From the NCBI GenBank assembly GCA_964460185.1, contig CAYWTM010000061.1, forward strand, positions 1 to 19,449: a stretch of 19,449 nucleotides of DNA, given 5' to 3'. Positions 7,627-14,417 of this stretch are shown piece by piece. Made by a program: the position numbers and the translations under genes. Each line of letters begins with the position of its first letter. Position 1 is the first letter of the stretch. The DNA comes from JAVJPJ01 sp040217295. Lineage in GTDB: Bacteria; Pseudomonadota; Alphaproteobacteria; Rhodobacterales; Rhodobacteraceae. The notes below the pieces were generated by a model. It searched no databases, had not been told where the DNA came from, and saw only the letters and a list, made by a program, of their open reading frames with translations.

Positions 7627-9227
7627 AGGATTTCGCCATCCTGTTCACCGCGCTGGACCAGACCACCCGGACCAGCGTGAAAACCGCCGCCCTGGCCGAT
7701 TATTTCCGCACAGCGCCCGACGATGACAAGCTGTGGACCATCGCCTTGCTGTCGGGCCGCCGCCCGCGCAGGACGATCACCACCACCAGGCTGCGGGAAT
7801 GGGCCGCTGAACGCGCGGGCATCCCCTTGTGGTTGTTCGAGGCCTGCTACCCGGTGGTGGGCGACCTGTCGGAAACCATCGCGCTGGTGCTGCCCGAACC
7901 CGACCCCGGCGCGCGGATCGACAAATCGCTCAGCCAGTGGGTGGCAGACCTGCGCGCCCTTGATACGGCCGACGATGCGGCGCGCAAGGCCTTCATCCTT
8001 GAAGCCTGGACCGGCCTTGGGCCGGTGGAACGCTTTGTGTTCAACAAGCTGCTGACCGGTGGCTGGCGCATGGGGGTGAGCCGCAAACTGATGACGCGCG
8101 CTCTGTCGCAGGCCACCGGCATCGACGAGGCAGAGCTGACCCATCGCCTGATGGGGGATTGGACGCCCGACACGACCAGCTTTCACGCCTTGGTCGAAGC
8201 GCCGGACCCCACCGCGGATCTGTCGCGTCCCTATCCGTTCTACCTTGCCTACCAGATCGAGGCGGACCCCCAAACGCTTGGTCCGGTTGCTGATTGGCTG
8301 GCCGAACGCAAATGGGATGGCATCCGCGGCCAGCTGATCTTGCGGGGTGGGGAACACTACCTGTGGTCGCGGGGCGAGGACCTGATGACCGATCGGTTTC
8401 CGGAACTGGCGCAGCTCAAGGATTTTCTGCCCGACGGCACCGTGATCGATGGCGAGGTCCTGGCCTATGACATGCAGGCCGAAACTCCGCTGCCCTTTTC
8501 ACGGCTCCAGCCCCGGGTCGGGCGCAAGACGGTGCCCAAGTCGCTGCTGAAAGACGCACCGGTCATCGTGATGGGCTATGACCTGCTGGAATGGCAGGGC
8601 GCGGATTGGCGGGGCAAACCGCTGTGCGAACGCCGCGCACAGCTTGAAACCCTGTTGGCCGGCAAACCCGCCACCCTGCCCCTGCGCATCTCGCCGCGGG
8701 TCGAGGCCGAAACCTGGGACGACCTGACCGAAGCGCGCGCCCTGTCACGCGACATCGGGGCCGAGGGGCTGATGCTCAAACGTCTCGACGCGCCCTACCT
8801 GGCGGGGCGCAAGAAAGGCGACTGGTGGAAATGGAAGGTCGATCCCCTGACCATCGACGCGGTGATGATCTATGCGCAGGCCGGGTCAGGCCGCCGCGCG
8901 ACGCTGTACACGGATTTCACCTTTGCCGTGTGGAACGGAAATGACCTGGTGCCGTTCACCAAGGCCTATTCCGGCCTGACCGATGCCGAGTTCCGCGAGA
9001 TCACGGCCTGGGTGCGCAAGAACACGCTGCAACGCTTTGGCCCCGTCCGCCAGGTCACACCGCACCATGTGTTCGAGATCGCGTTCGAGGGGATCCAGGC
9101 CAGCCCGCGCCACAAATCCGGCGTGGCGCTGCGGTTTCCCAGGATGCTCCGGTGGCGCAGGGACAAGCCGGTTCAAGAGGCGAACTCGCTGGATGATCTT
9201 GAGGAAATGTTGCGCCTTTACGGATGA
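7623..9227 (+). CDS. ATP-dependent DNA ligase (bacterial, exonuclease-associated family)
   Basis: The 534-residue enzyme seals DNA nicks through a lysine-AMP intermediate. An N-terminal DNA-binding domain (about 1-200) precedes the nucleotidyltransferase core: motif I KWDGIR at 230-235 (adenylated K230), motif III region around LWSRGED (247-253) and DGEVL (276-280), motif IV EGLMLKR (381-387) and motif V WWKWK (401-405). An OB-fold follows. The length and the long N-terminal domain match the bacterial family annotated as a cisplatin-damage-response ligase (TIGR04120-like), rather than the short LigD or phage-type enzymes. The ATG at 7623 overlaps the hydrolase stop. The usual partners, an Lhr-type helicase and a phosphoesterase, do not follow it. 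Confidence 0.93.
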   Translation: MKDFAILFTALDQTTRTSVKTAALADYFRTAPDDDKLWTIALLSGRRPRRTITTTRLREWAAERAGIPLWLFEACYPVVGDLSETIALVLPEPDPGARIDKSLSQWVADLRALDTADDAARKAFILEAWTGLGPVERFVFNKLLTGGWRMGVSRKLMTRALSQATGIDEAELTHRLMGDWTPDTTSFHALVEAPDPTADLSRPYPFYLAYQIEADPQTLGPVADWLAERKWDGIRGQLILRGGEHYLWSRGEDLMTDRFPELAQLKDFLPDGTVIDGEVLAYDMQAETPLPFSRLQPRVGRKTVPKSLLKDAPVIVMGYDLLEWQGADWRGKPLCERRAQLETLLAGKPATLPLRISPRVEAETWDDLTEARALSRDIGAEGLMLKRLDAPYLAGRKKGDWWKWKVDPLTIDAVMIYAQAGSGRRATLYTDFTFAVWNGNDLVPFTKAYSGLTDAEFREITAWVRKNTLQRFGPVRQVTPHHVFEIAFEGIQASPRHKSGVALRFPRMLRWRRDKPVQEANSLDDLEEMLRLYG

Positions 9228-9281
9228 GACCCCTGCCGCAGCCTCGATCCCGAAAAGACAAAAAAATCGGCCGAATTCGCG

Positions 9282-9309
9282 TTGGTTTCTTCGTAAGTGT
9301 TTGTCTACA
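9282..9309 (+). promoter_or_regulatory. possible sigma70 promoter of the small gene at 9336
   Basis: TTGGTT (9282-9287) and TCTACA (9304-9309) are separated by 16 nt, and lie just upstream of an AAAGGG ribosome-binding site (9324-9328 region) and an ATG at 9336. The hexamers are imperfect, so this is only a candidate. Confidence 0.3.
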
Positions 9310-9335
9310 CGCAACAAATGACAAAGGGCAACCCG

Positions 9336-9477
9336 ATGAAACTGTACGAACTCGCGATGATAAAGGCAGCGACAATGATCGTCGGACCTGGCGACCAATC
9401 CCGACCCCGTGCCGGCAGGCCCACGCATCAATGTCGAAGACATCGTTGAACCACCTGCGGACCCGAGCGCAGGTTGA
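9336..9477 (+). pseudogene. small gene apparently broken by a +1 frameshift
   Basis: An ATG at 9336 with a purine-rich AAAGGG about 8 nt upstream opens a protein-like start (MKLYELAMIKAATMIVG), but the frame then becomes arginine-rich and stops at 9449. In the frame one base further on, positions 9388-9477 read as a protein-like stretch (LATNPDPVPAGP, then RINVEDIVEPPADPSAG) with its stop at 9475-9477 but no start of its own. Removing one base near 9381-9388 would join them into a protein of about 46 residues. A 12-bp terminator-like hairpin begins 18 nt after the second stop. No family is recognised. The alternatives are a sequencing error, true decay, or two unrelated chance frames. Confidence 0.4.
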
Positions 9478-9494
9478 TCTGCACCCCATCGAAC

Positions 9495-9528
9495 CCGCCC
9501 GGATGTGATCGCCACGACATCCGGGCGG
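9495..9528 (+). terminator. 12-bp inverted repeat, terminator-like
   Basis: CCGCCCGGATGT (9495-9506) pairs perfectly with ACATCCGGGCGG (9517-9528) across a 10-nt loop. No T-tract follows on the + strand. It lies just past the small gene at 9336-9477 and well downstream of the ligase. Confidence 0.55.
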
Positions 9529-9648
9529 CCAGCGGTTTCCGTGGGCGGGCCAACCGCGTCATTGTCGCAGGCACGCCCCGTGCAACCTGTCGCTCGGCCA
9601 TTCGCCGCCGTCCCTGTGAACGGGATGGCAGACGACCGGCGCGAAATC

Positions 9649-9657
9649 TGCTATACT
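9649..9657 (+). promoter_or_regulatory. extended -10 promoter of the 60-residue hypothetical gene
   Basis: TGCTATACT is an extended -10 element (TG, one base, then TATACT). No good -35 hexamer lies 16-18 nt upstream, which fits promoters that rely on the extended -10. Transcription would begin near 9664, giving a leader of only about 20 nt before the ATG at 9684. Confidence 0.5.
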
Positions 9658-9683
9658 TGTCGCTCATGGAAAGGGAGATGATC

Positions 9684-9866
9684 ATGCACGCATCTGACAT
9701 CACGACCTACGCGCGGGCCTTGTATACCGCCCATGGCGACCGGGCCGAATACGAGGCGCAACAGCGCCGATTGCAGGCCGAACAGGATGGCGCGACGGAT
9801 CGCGCGGAAAGCTGGCGCAAGATCCGGCTGACGATCCGCGAGATGCGCGGCGCGCGCGCCTCGTAG
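9684..9866 (+). CDS. small conserved-looking hypothetical protein, 60 residues
   Basis: The product is a charged, probably all-helical cytoplasmic protein (MHASDITTYARALYTAHGD at the start, then an EAQQRRLQAEQDG helix and a C-terminal KIRLTIREMRGARAS). I have the impression that similar small proteins occur in Rhodobacterales, but I know of no function. In-frame ATG codons lie at 9666, 9678 and 9684. The last is preferred because AAGGGAG ends 6 nt before it; the first would be nearly leaderless given the extended -10 at 9649-9657. It is convergent with the peptidase C26 gene (45 nt apart). Confidence 0.65.
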   Translation: MHASDITTYARALYTAHGDRAEYEAQQRRLQAEQDGATDRAESWRKIRLTIREMRGARAS

Positions 9867-9911
9867 GGGATCGTCCCAAGCCCTGCCCGGAACGCCGTCG
9901 CGGCGGAAAAA

Positions 9912-10688
9912 TCAGGCGACCGCGGCCACCGGTACCGGGCGGCGCCCATCGGCCCATTGGCGCGCCGCCGCGCCGAACGCCTCGAACAAGGGGCGCGAGA
10001 CCGGATCTTGGGCGGCGCGATATTCGGGGTGCCATTGCACCGACATGGTAAAGCCCGGCGCATCGGCAATATAGATCGCCTCGGGCGTGCCATCGGGCGC
10101 GTGCCCATCGATCACGACCCGGCAACCGGCCGTCTTGATGCCCTGCCCGTGCAGCGTATTGGTCATCACTTCGCGCGCGCCGAAGAGCCGGTGAAACGGG
10201 CCGTCATCGGAAAAGGTCACGCCATGGCGCAGGGCGAATTTTTCCTCGATCGTGCCATCGGGCGGCATGCGGTGGTTCATCCGCCCCGGAAGATCGCGGA
10301 TTTCGGGATAGAGCGTTCCGCCCATCGCGACGTTGACCTCCTGAAAACCGCGGCACACGCCCAGAAAGGGCTGCCCGCTTTCAACGCAGGCCCGGATCAG
10401 CGGCAGCGCGACCGCGTCGCGCGCCCGGTCAAAGGTACCATGCGCTTCGGTTTCCGCTTCTCCATATTCCTCGGGGTGCACATTGGGTCGGCCGCCGGTG
10501 AACAAGAACCCGTCGCAGACCTCCATCAGTTCGGCCACCGATACAAGGTTGGGATCTGCGGGAATGACAAGCGGCAACCCGCCCGACACTTCGGCTATCG
10601 CCTGAGAATTCATCGACCCGCCCGCGTGGGTCACATATTGCTCATTGATCAGATGTTGATTGCCGATGATCCCGATGACAGGCCGCAT
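9912..10688 (-). CDS. gamma-glutamyl-gamma-aminobutyrate hydrolase family protein (peptidase C26, PuuD-like)
   Basis: This 258-residue class I glutamine-amidotransferase-like hydrolase probably cleaves a gamma-glutamyl amide, as PuuD does in putrescine degradation. The catalytic triad is C112 in FLGVCRGFQEVNVAMGG with H220 and E222 in SVQWHPEY; FTGG at 63-66 forms the oxyanion region, and the TNTLHGQG stretch (177-184) is typical of the family. The frame opens with a TTG at 10697, but the ATG at 10688 gives the normal N-terminus MRPVIGIIGN. It stands alone downstream of ridA, separated by 183 nt containing a hairpin, so it probably has its own promoter. No other putrescine-pathway gene is nearby, so the true substrate is open. 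Confidence 0.9.
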   Translation of the reverse strand: MRPVIGIIGNQHLINEQYVTHAGGSMNSQAIAEVSGGLPLVIPADPNLVSVAELMEVCDGFLFTGGRPNVHPEEYGEAETEAHGTFDRARDAVALPLIRACVESGQPFLGVCRGFQEVNVAMGGTLYPEIRDLPGRMNHRMPPDGTIEEKFALRHGVTFSDDGPFHRLFGAREVMTNTLHGQGIKTAGCRVVIDGHAPDGTPEAIYIADAPGFTMSVQWHPEYRAAQDPVSRPLFEAFGAAARQWADGRRPVPVAAVA

Positions 10689-10759
10689 TGCTTCCAATCC
10701 ATTGCCTCTGATTGCGCCCGTTGTATCGGGCCGCAGGCCAACGGAAAAGAGCTTTCACG

Positions 10760-10769
10760 CACAATTGTG
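10760..10769. promoter_or_regulatory. 10-bp palindrome upstream of the C26 hydrolase
   Basis: CACAATTGTG is a perfect palindrome about 72 nt upstream of the start codon of the hydrolase on the minus strand, in the only AT-richer part of this spacer. It could be an operator half or core, but a 10-bp palindrome can also arise by chance. Confidence 0.25.
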
Positions 10770-10813
10770 TAGCAGTTCGCAGCACATGCACAGATTTCAG
10801 GCGATATGGAACG

Positions 10814-10843
10814 CCGCCTGGCATTCCCAAGGCATGCCGGCGG
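10814..10843 (-). terminator. hairpin downstream of ridA
   Basis: CCGCC-T-GGCAT (10814-10824) pairs with ATGCCGGCGG (10834-10843), giving a 10-bp stem with one bulged T and a 9-nt loop, starting 28 nt after the ridA stop on the minus strand. No T-run follows. It probably ends the glcG-like/ridA transcript. Confidence 0.4.
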
Positions 10844-10871
10844 GCGCTCCCTGTGGTCCGGGGTCCGGTGA

Positions 10872-11264
10872 TTACGGCAGCGCCGATCCGATCCGGGCGG
10901 TGACCTCGACCTCGATCTTCATGCGGGGATCCTGAAGACCCGAAACCAGCATCGTGGCCGCCGGTCGCGCCGTGCCCAGCCAGGCGCGGGTCACGGGCCA
11001 GCAGGCCTCCCACAGGTCCGCATCGGGCAAGATGTAGTGCACGCGCACCACATCCTCCATCGTGGCTCCGGCATCGCGGAGCGCCGCGTCGATATTGCGG
11101 AATGTCTGTTCGGCCTGCGCGGCGACGTCTTCGGAAATCTCCATCGTCGCGTAATCGAACCCGGTGGTGCCGGCGACGAATACCCAGTCCCCGGTCACGA
11201 CAGCCCGCGAATACCCGATCTCGGCCTCGAAGGACGAGCCCGATGAGATCAGCCGCCGCTTCAT
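10872..11264 (-). CDS. RidA/YjgF/YER057c family protein
   Basis: The 130-residue protein belongs to the trimeric RidA superfamily, whose archetype hydrolyses reactive enamine/imine intermediates. Visible features are the internal AGTTGFDYAT segment (31-40), the NIDAALRDAGATMEDVVRV helix and strand (57-75), R100 in GTARPAATMLV (the arginine that binds the substrate carboxylate in active RidA proteins), and acidic residues E118 and E120. The N-terminus MKRRLISSGSSFE differs from archetypal RidA, so it may be one of the Rid1-7 subgroups with a different role. It overlaps the GlcG-like gene by 4 nt (ATGA), so the pair is translationally coupled. Confidence 0.9.
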   Translation of the reverse strand: MKRRLISSGSSFEAEIGYSRAVVTGDWVFVAGTTGFDYATMEISEDVAAQAEQTFRNIDAALRDAGATMEDVVRVHYILPDADLWEACWPVTRAWLGTARPAATMLVSGLQDPRMKIEVEVTARIGSALP

Positions 11265-11683
11265 GCAAGCGCCGTCAGGCCGGCGGCCTCGATCCCGGCC
11301 ACGGCCGCCTCGGCATCATTGTCGGAGGTGTCGCCCGTGACCCCCACCGCGCCAATGATTGCGCCGTCCGCACCCTTTACCAGCACCCCGCCCAGCACCG
11401 GAATGACACGGCCGTCGAAGGCCCCGTTCACGGCCGCCATGAAGTAGGCCTCCTGTTTGGCCCGCGCCATCTGGGCGCTGCCGGGCATGCCCAGCATCAC
11501 CGCGCCATAGGCCTTGCCGCGCGCGATCTCGAACCGGCCCGGGCTGGCGCCATCCTCACGTTCGAAGGCGAGCACGTGGCCGCCCGCATCCAGCACGACG
11601 ACCGACAGCGGCTTGAGGCCCATCTCGCGGCCCTTCTTGCGGGCCGCCGACACCATGGTCCGCGCTTCATCCAACGAAATCAT
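11261..11683 (-). CDS. GlcG/HbpS-type haem-binding-like protein
   Basis: The 140-residue protein belongs to the GlcG/HbpS (DUF336) family, found with glycolate-oxidation genes and, in Streptomyces, as an extracellular haem/redox sensor. Typical segments are ISLDEARTMV at the start, LSVVVLDAGGHVLAFERED (26-44), RFEIARGKAYGAV (50-62), and the glycine-rich VLGGVLVKGADGAIIGAVGV (96-115). No signal peptide is seen, so it acts in the cytoplasm. An in-frame ATG at 11698 exists, but the ATG at 11683 is the start because a full GGAGGT lies 7 nt upstream. It lies downstream of malate synthase G, fitting a glycolate/glyoxylate setting, and overlaps ridA by 4 nt. Confidence 0.87.
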   Translation of the reverse strand: MISLDEARTMVSAARKKGREMGLKPLSVVVLDAGGHVLAFEREDGASPGRFEIARGKAYGAVMLGMPGSAQMARAKQEAYFMAAVNGAFDGRVIPVLGGVLVKGADGAIIGAVGVTGDTSDNDAEAAVAGIEAAGLTALA

Positions 11684-11726
11684 TGTCTCTACCTCCATTT
11701 CAGGTTTGCGCGAGCCCCGCGCCCCT

Positions 11727-11792
11727 TCTTCGTTTTACAAATATCCCAGGGGGGCAAGGGGGACAGCGTCCCCCCACCGGCCGCAGGCCGGT
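11727..11792 (-). terminator. dispersed two-hairpin terminator-like repeat, copy 1
   Basis: Read on the minus strand, directly after the glcB stop, there is a hairpin ACCGGCC/GGCCGGT (11776-11782 with 11786-11792, loop 3). A second hairpin GGGGGA/TCCCCC (11758-11763 with 11769-11774, loop CAGCG on the + strand) follows, and then the tail CCTGGGATATTTGT. Copy 2 at 18786-18860 shares the second hairpin, loop and GGGATATTT tail. Its position downstream of glcB suggests transcription termination. Confidence 0.65.
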
Positions 11793-11798
11793 TCCTCC

Positions 11799-13943
11799 TC
11801 AGGCGGCCTTGCACTCCAGCCGCCGGGCATGCAGCACCGGCTCGGTATAGCCGCTTGGCTGCACGCGGCCCTTGAACACCAGGTCGCAGGCCGCCGCGAA
11901 GGCGATGCCGTTGTAGCCGGGCGCCATCGGTGTGTAGGCCGGATCGCCCGCATTCTGCCCATCCACCACCTCGGCCATGCGGCGCATGATCGAGGTCACG
12001 TCCGCCTCGCTGATCACACCGTGATGCAGCCAGTTGGCGATGTGCTGCGCACTGATGCGGCAGGTCGCGCGATCTTCCATCAGGCCGACATTGTTGATGT
12101 CGGGCACCTTGGAACATCCCACACCCTGATCGATCCAGCGCACCACGTAGCCAAGGATGCCCTGCGCGTTGTTTTCGACCTCGCGGGTGATCTGTTGCGG
12201 TGTCCAGCGGCGATAGGTGGCCACTGGAATATCCAGGACCGCGCTGACATAGGCGCGGCGGCCGCCTGCCTCCAGCTTTTCCTGCACGGCGGCAACATCG
12301 ACCTGATGATAGTGCAACGCATGAAGCGTGGCGGCGGTGGGCGACGGCACCCATGCGCAATTCGCGCCTGCGCGCGGGTGTTCGATCTTGGCCTCGAGCA
12401 TGGCCGCCATCGCGTCGGGCATGGCCCACATGCCCTTGCCGATCTGCGCGCGCCCGCGAAGGCCGCATTCCAGACCGATATCGACATTCTGGTTTTCATA
12501 GGCCGTGATCCAGCCCTTGCGCTTGATGAAATCCTTGCGCGAGAACGGACCCGCCTCCATCGAGGTGTGGATCTCGTCGCCGGTGCGGTCGAGAAAGCCG
12601 GTGTTGATGAAGGCCACCCGGTGCTTGGCGGCGCGGATGCATTCCTTGAGGTTGACCGATGTGCGGCGTTCCTCGTCCATGATGCCCAGCTTGACGGTGT
12701 AGCGGTCCAGCCCCAGAACCTCTTCGACCTTGGTGAAGGTCTCGTCGGCAAAGGCGACCTCCTGGGGTCCGTGCATCTTGGGTTTCACCACGTAGACCGA
12801 TCCCGCGACCGAGTTGCGCGCGCCGCTGTCCTTGAGCAGATCATGCTTTGCGATCAAGGCGGTGATCATCGCATCCATCAGGCCCTCGTAGGCCTCGGAT
12901 CCGTCCTGCAGCAAGATCGCGGGGTTCGTCATCAGGTGCCCGACATTGCGCACCAGCATCAAGGCACGGCCCTTCAGGGTGATCGGCCGGCCGTCCGGGT
13001 CGAGGTAATCCAGATCCCCCGACAAACGACGCGTCATCCGCGCGCCGCCCTTTTCAAAACTTTCCTGCAGATCGCCTTTCATCAGACCCAGCCAGTTGCG
13101 GTAGGCCAGCACCTTGTCCTCGGCATCGACGCAGGCGACCGAATCCTCGCAATCCATGATCGCGCTGACAGCCGATTCCATGCGCATATCGGCCAGGCCC
13201 GCCTGGTCCCGGCTGCCGATGGGATGGGTGCGGTCGAAGACGAGGTCGACATGCAGGCCGTTGTTGGCCAGCAGCACCCGGTCCGGTGCCTTGGGATGGC
13301 CCGCATAGCCCGCGAATTTCGAAGGATCCTCGAGCGGCATCCCGTCAATCAGAAGCTGGCCCTGGCGAACATGGTAGCGCCGGGCGTCGGCATGGCTTCC
13401 GCCGGCGATCGGGAATGCCTGATCCAGGAATACGCGCGCGCGCGCCACCACCCTGGAGCCGCGGCCGCGATCATATCCTCCCGGCTTGGGCAGGCTGCCC
13501 ATGGCGTCGGTTCCGTAGAATGCATCGTAAAGACTGCCCCAGCGCGCATTGGCCGCGTTCAGCGCAAAGCGCGCATTGGTGATCGGCACCACCAGTTGCG
13601 GGCCGGCAACGGTCGCGATCTCGGGATCGATCCTGGTGGTGTCGATCTGGAAATCGTCGCCCTCGGGCAGGAGATACCCGATCTCGCGCAGGAATTCCTG
13701 ATAGGCGTCGGGGTCGTGGGCCTGCCCGCGACGGGCGATGTGGTAGGCGTCGATCTTGCCCTGAAGGTCGGCGCGCGTTTTCAGGAGGTCCGAGTTTCGC
13801 TTGGAAAACTCGTGCAAAAGCTCGGAAAACCCGGCCCAGAAGAGGCCCGCATCGACACCACTTCCGGGCAGCGCCTGCGTTTCGATGAAGCTGGCCAGTT
13901 CCGCGGCCACCTGTAGCCCGTCTCTCGTCACACGATCGGTCAT
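11799..13943 (-). CDS. glcB: malate synthase G
   Basis: The enzyme condenses glyoxylate with acetyl-CoA to malate, serving acetate, glycolate or ethylmalonyl-CoA-route metabolism. At 714 residues it has the length of the monomeric G isoform. Expected active-site residues are visible: R332 in LMLVRNVGHLMT, E424 in GIMDEERRTS and D452 in FINTGFLDRTGDE as Mg ligands, and the catalytic base D624 in GLMEDRATCRIS; GPQLVVPITNARF (114-126) lies in the N-terminal region. An upstream in-frame ATG at 13958 contains the ribosome-binding site, so the ATG at 13943 with GGGGAGG 6 nt before it is preferred. It is followed by a two-hairpin terminator-like repeat, then the GlcG-like gene. Long open frames on the opposite strand here are codon-bias shadows. 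Confidence 0.96.
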   Translation of the reverse strand: MTDRVTRDGLQVAAELASFIETQALPGSGVDAGLFWAGFSELLHEFSKRNSDLLKTRADLQGKIDAYHIARRGQAHDPDAYQEFLREIGYLLPEGDDFQIDTTRIDPEIATVAGPQLVVPITNARFALNAANARWGSLYDAFYGTDAMGSLPKPGGYDRGRGSRVVARARVFLDQAFPIAGGSHADARRYHVRQGQLLIDGMPLEDPSKFAGYAGHPKAPDRVLLANNGLHVDLVFDRTHPIGSRDQAGLADMRMESAVSAIMDCEDSVACVDAEDKVLAYRNWLGLMKGDLQESFEKGGARMTRRLSGDLDYLDPDGRPITLKGRALMLVRNVGHLMTNPAILLQDGSEAYEGLMDAMITALIAKHDLLKDSGARNSVAGSVYVVKPKMHGPQEVAFADETFTKVEEVLGLDRYTVKLGIMDEERRTSVNLKECIRAAKHRVAFINTGFLDRTGDEIHTSMEAGPFSRKDFIKRKGWITAYENQNVDIGLECGLRGRAQIGKGMWAMPDAMAAMLEAKIEHPRAGANCAWVPSPTAATLHALHYHQVDVAAVQEKLEAGGRRAYVSAVLDIPVATYRRWTPQQITREVENNAQGILGYVVRWIDQGVGCSKVPDINNVGLMEDRATCRISAQHIANWLHHGVISEADVTSIMRRMAEVVDGQNAGDPAYTPMAPGYNGIAFAAACDLVFKGRVQPSGYTEPVLHARRLECKAA

Positions 13944-14036
13944 CCGTATCCTCCCCATCCTTCAAAATCTTTTGCCGTCACTTCCAGCGGAAACACCCGC
14001 CGATTACGGAAAAATATTGCCGCCGTCCAGCGAGGC

Positions 14037-14053
14037 GGTCAGAAATCCTGACC
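14037..14053. promoter_or_regulatory. 17-bp inverted repeat in the glcB promoter region
   Basis: GGTCAG and CTGACC flank a 5-nt spacer with perfect symmetry. On the minus strand the repeat falls about 20 nt upstream of an AT-rich stretch that could be the -10, so a protein bound here would affect glcB transcription. The cognate factor is unknown. Confidence 0.35.
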
Positions 14054-14161
14054 AATACCCGCCATCAAGTCTTGTCGCGCGGTGTCACGAGCCTTGCAAC
14101 CGGGCGCGAAACGCCGGCCGGCCTGTCCTGTCCTGTCCGGGCTCCCTCCTCATCGGTGGTC

Positions 14162-14172
14162 TTGTACCACAA
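14162..14172. promoter_or_regulatory. candidate GntR/FadR-type operator
   Basis: TTGTACCACAA fits the TNGTNNNACNA consensus of FadR-subfamily GntR regulators exactly and is a perfect TTGT/ACAA inverted repeat. GlcC, the known regulator of glycolate genes including glcB in E. coli, belongs to this subfamily. The site lies about 220 nt upstream of the glcB start, which is rather far. Confidence 0.35.
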
Positions 14173-14199
14173 TGACCGCCGGTTCGGGCCAGTTCGGTA

Positions 14200-14364
14200 T
14201 CAGCCCGGCTTGCCGCCCTCGATGCGCCGCGCGCCTCGGCAGCGATCGGAACAGTATTTCACCTCGTCCCAGGCCCGCGCCCATTTCTTGCGCCAGCTGA
14301 AGGGACGCCCGCAGGCAAGGCAGGTCTTCTGCGGCAGGTCGGATTTCTTGCGTGTTTTCGCCAT
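14200..14364 (-). CDS. DUF2256 zinc-ribbon-like small protein
   Basis: A 54-residue basic protein carries two cysteine pairs, C15/C18 (KTCLACGRPF) and C38/C42 (VKYCSDRC), separated by the aromatic/basic stretch WRKKWARAWDEVK. This pattern is the hallmark of DUF2256 and looks like a small zinc-binding knuckle. The function is unknown; the basic charge would suit nucleic-acid or protein binding. The ATG at 14364 has only a weak AGGT upstream. It starts 53 nt after the photolyase-like gene on the same strand, a neighbourhood I recall for DUF2256 in proteobacteria. Confidence 0.85.
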   Translation of the reverse strand: MAKTRKKSDLPQKTCLACGRPFSWRKKWARAWDEVKYCSDRCRGARRIEGGKPG

Positions 14365-14417
14365 GGGTCGCGACCTAGGTTATCCGCCCGCGATGACCAT
14401 AGGCAACCGGGCGCAGG

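Larger units (their letters stand above)
13944..14199 (-). promoter_or_regulatory. glcB upstream regulatory region
   Basis: This 256-nt spacer upstream of glcB holds no credible gene. On the minus strand it contains a GGGGAGG ribosome-binding site, an AT-rich stretch near 14012-14017 that could hold the -10, and the inverted repeat GGTCAG-N5-CTGACC (14037-14053), about 95 nt before the start codon. Further upstream are a CCTGT tandem repeat (14122-14138) and TTGTACCACAA (14162-14172), an exact match to the FadR-type GntR operator consensus. The start of transcription was not located. Confidence 0.45.

Noticed and set aside
9224..9508. 94-codon + frame starting at the ligase stop
   Set aside because: It has no ribosome-binding site that fits, changes composition along its length, and runs into the hairpin region. 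The split small gene at 9336-9477 explains the stretch better.
9898..9916. CGCCG-TCG-CGGCG hairpin near the end of the C26 hydrolase gene
   Set aside because: The A-rich run beside it is on the wrong side for a minus-strand terminator, and the 5-bp stem is weak for the + strand gene.
10660..10935. 91-codon + frame across the ridA/C26 hydrolase spacer
   Set aside because: It overlaps the ends of two well-supported genes on the other strand and includes a hairpin; no start signal or protein-like composition.
11514..13916. 800-codon open frame on the + strand opposite glcB and the GlcG-like gene
   Set aside because: It is a shadow frame made by high GC codon bias. It spans two real genes and the terminator repeat, has His/Arg/Gly-rich low-complexity composition, and shows no domain.
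14122..14138. CCTGT repeated about 3.4 times upstream of glcB
   Set aside because: Too short to call a functional repeat, and not symmetric or placed near the likely promoter.
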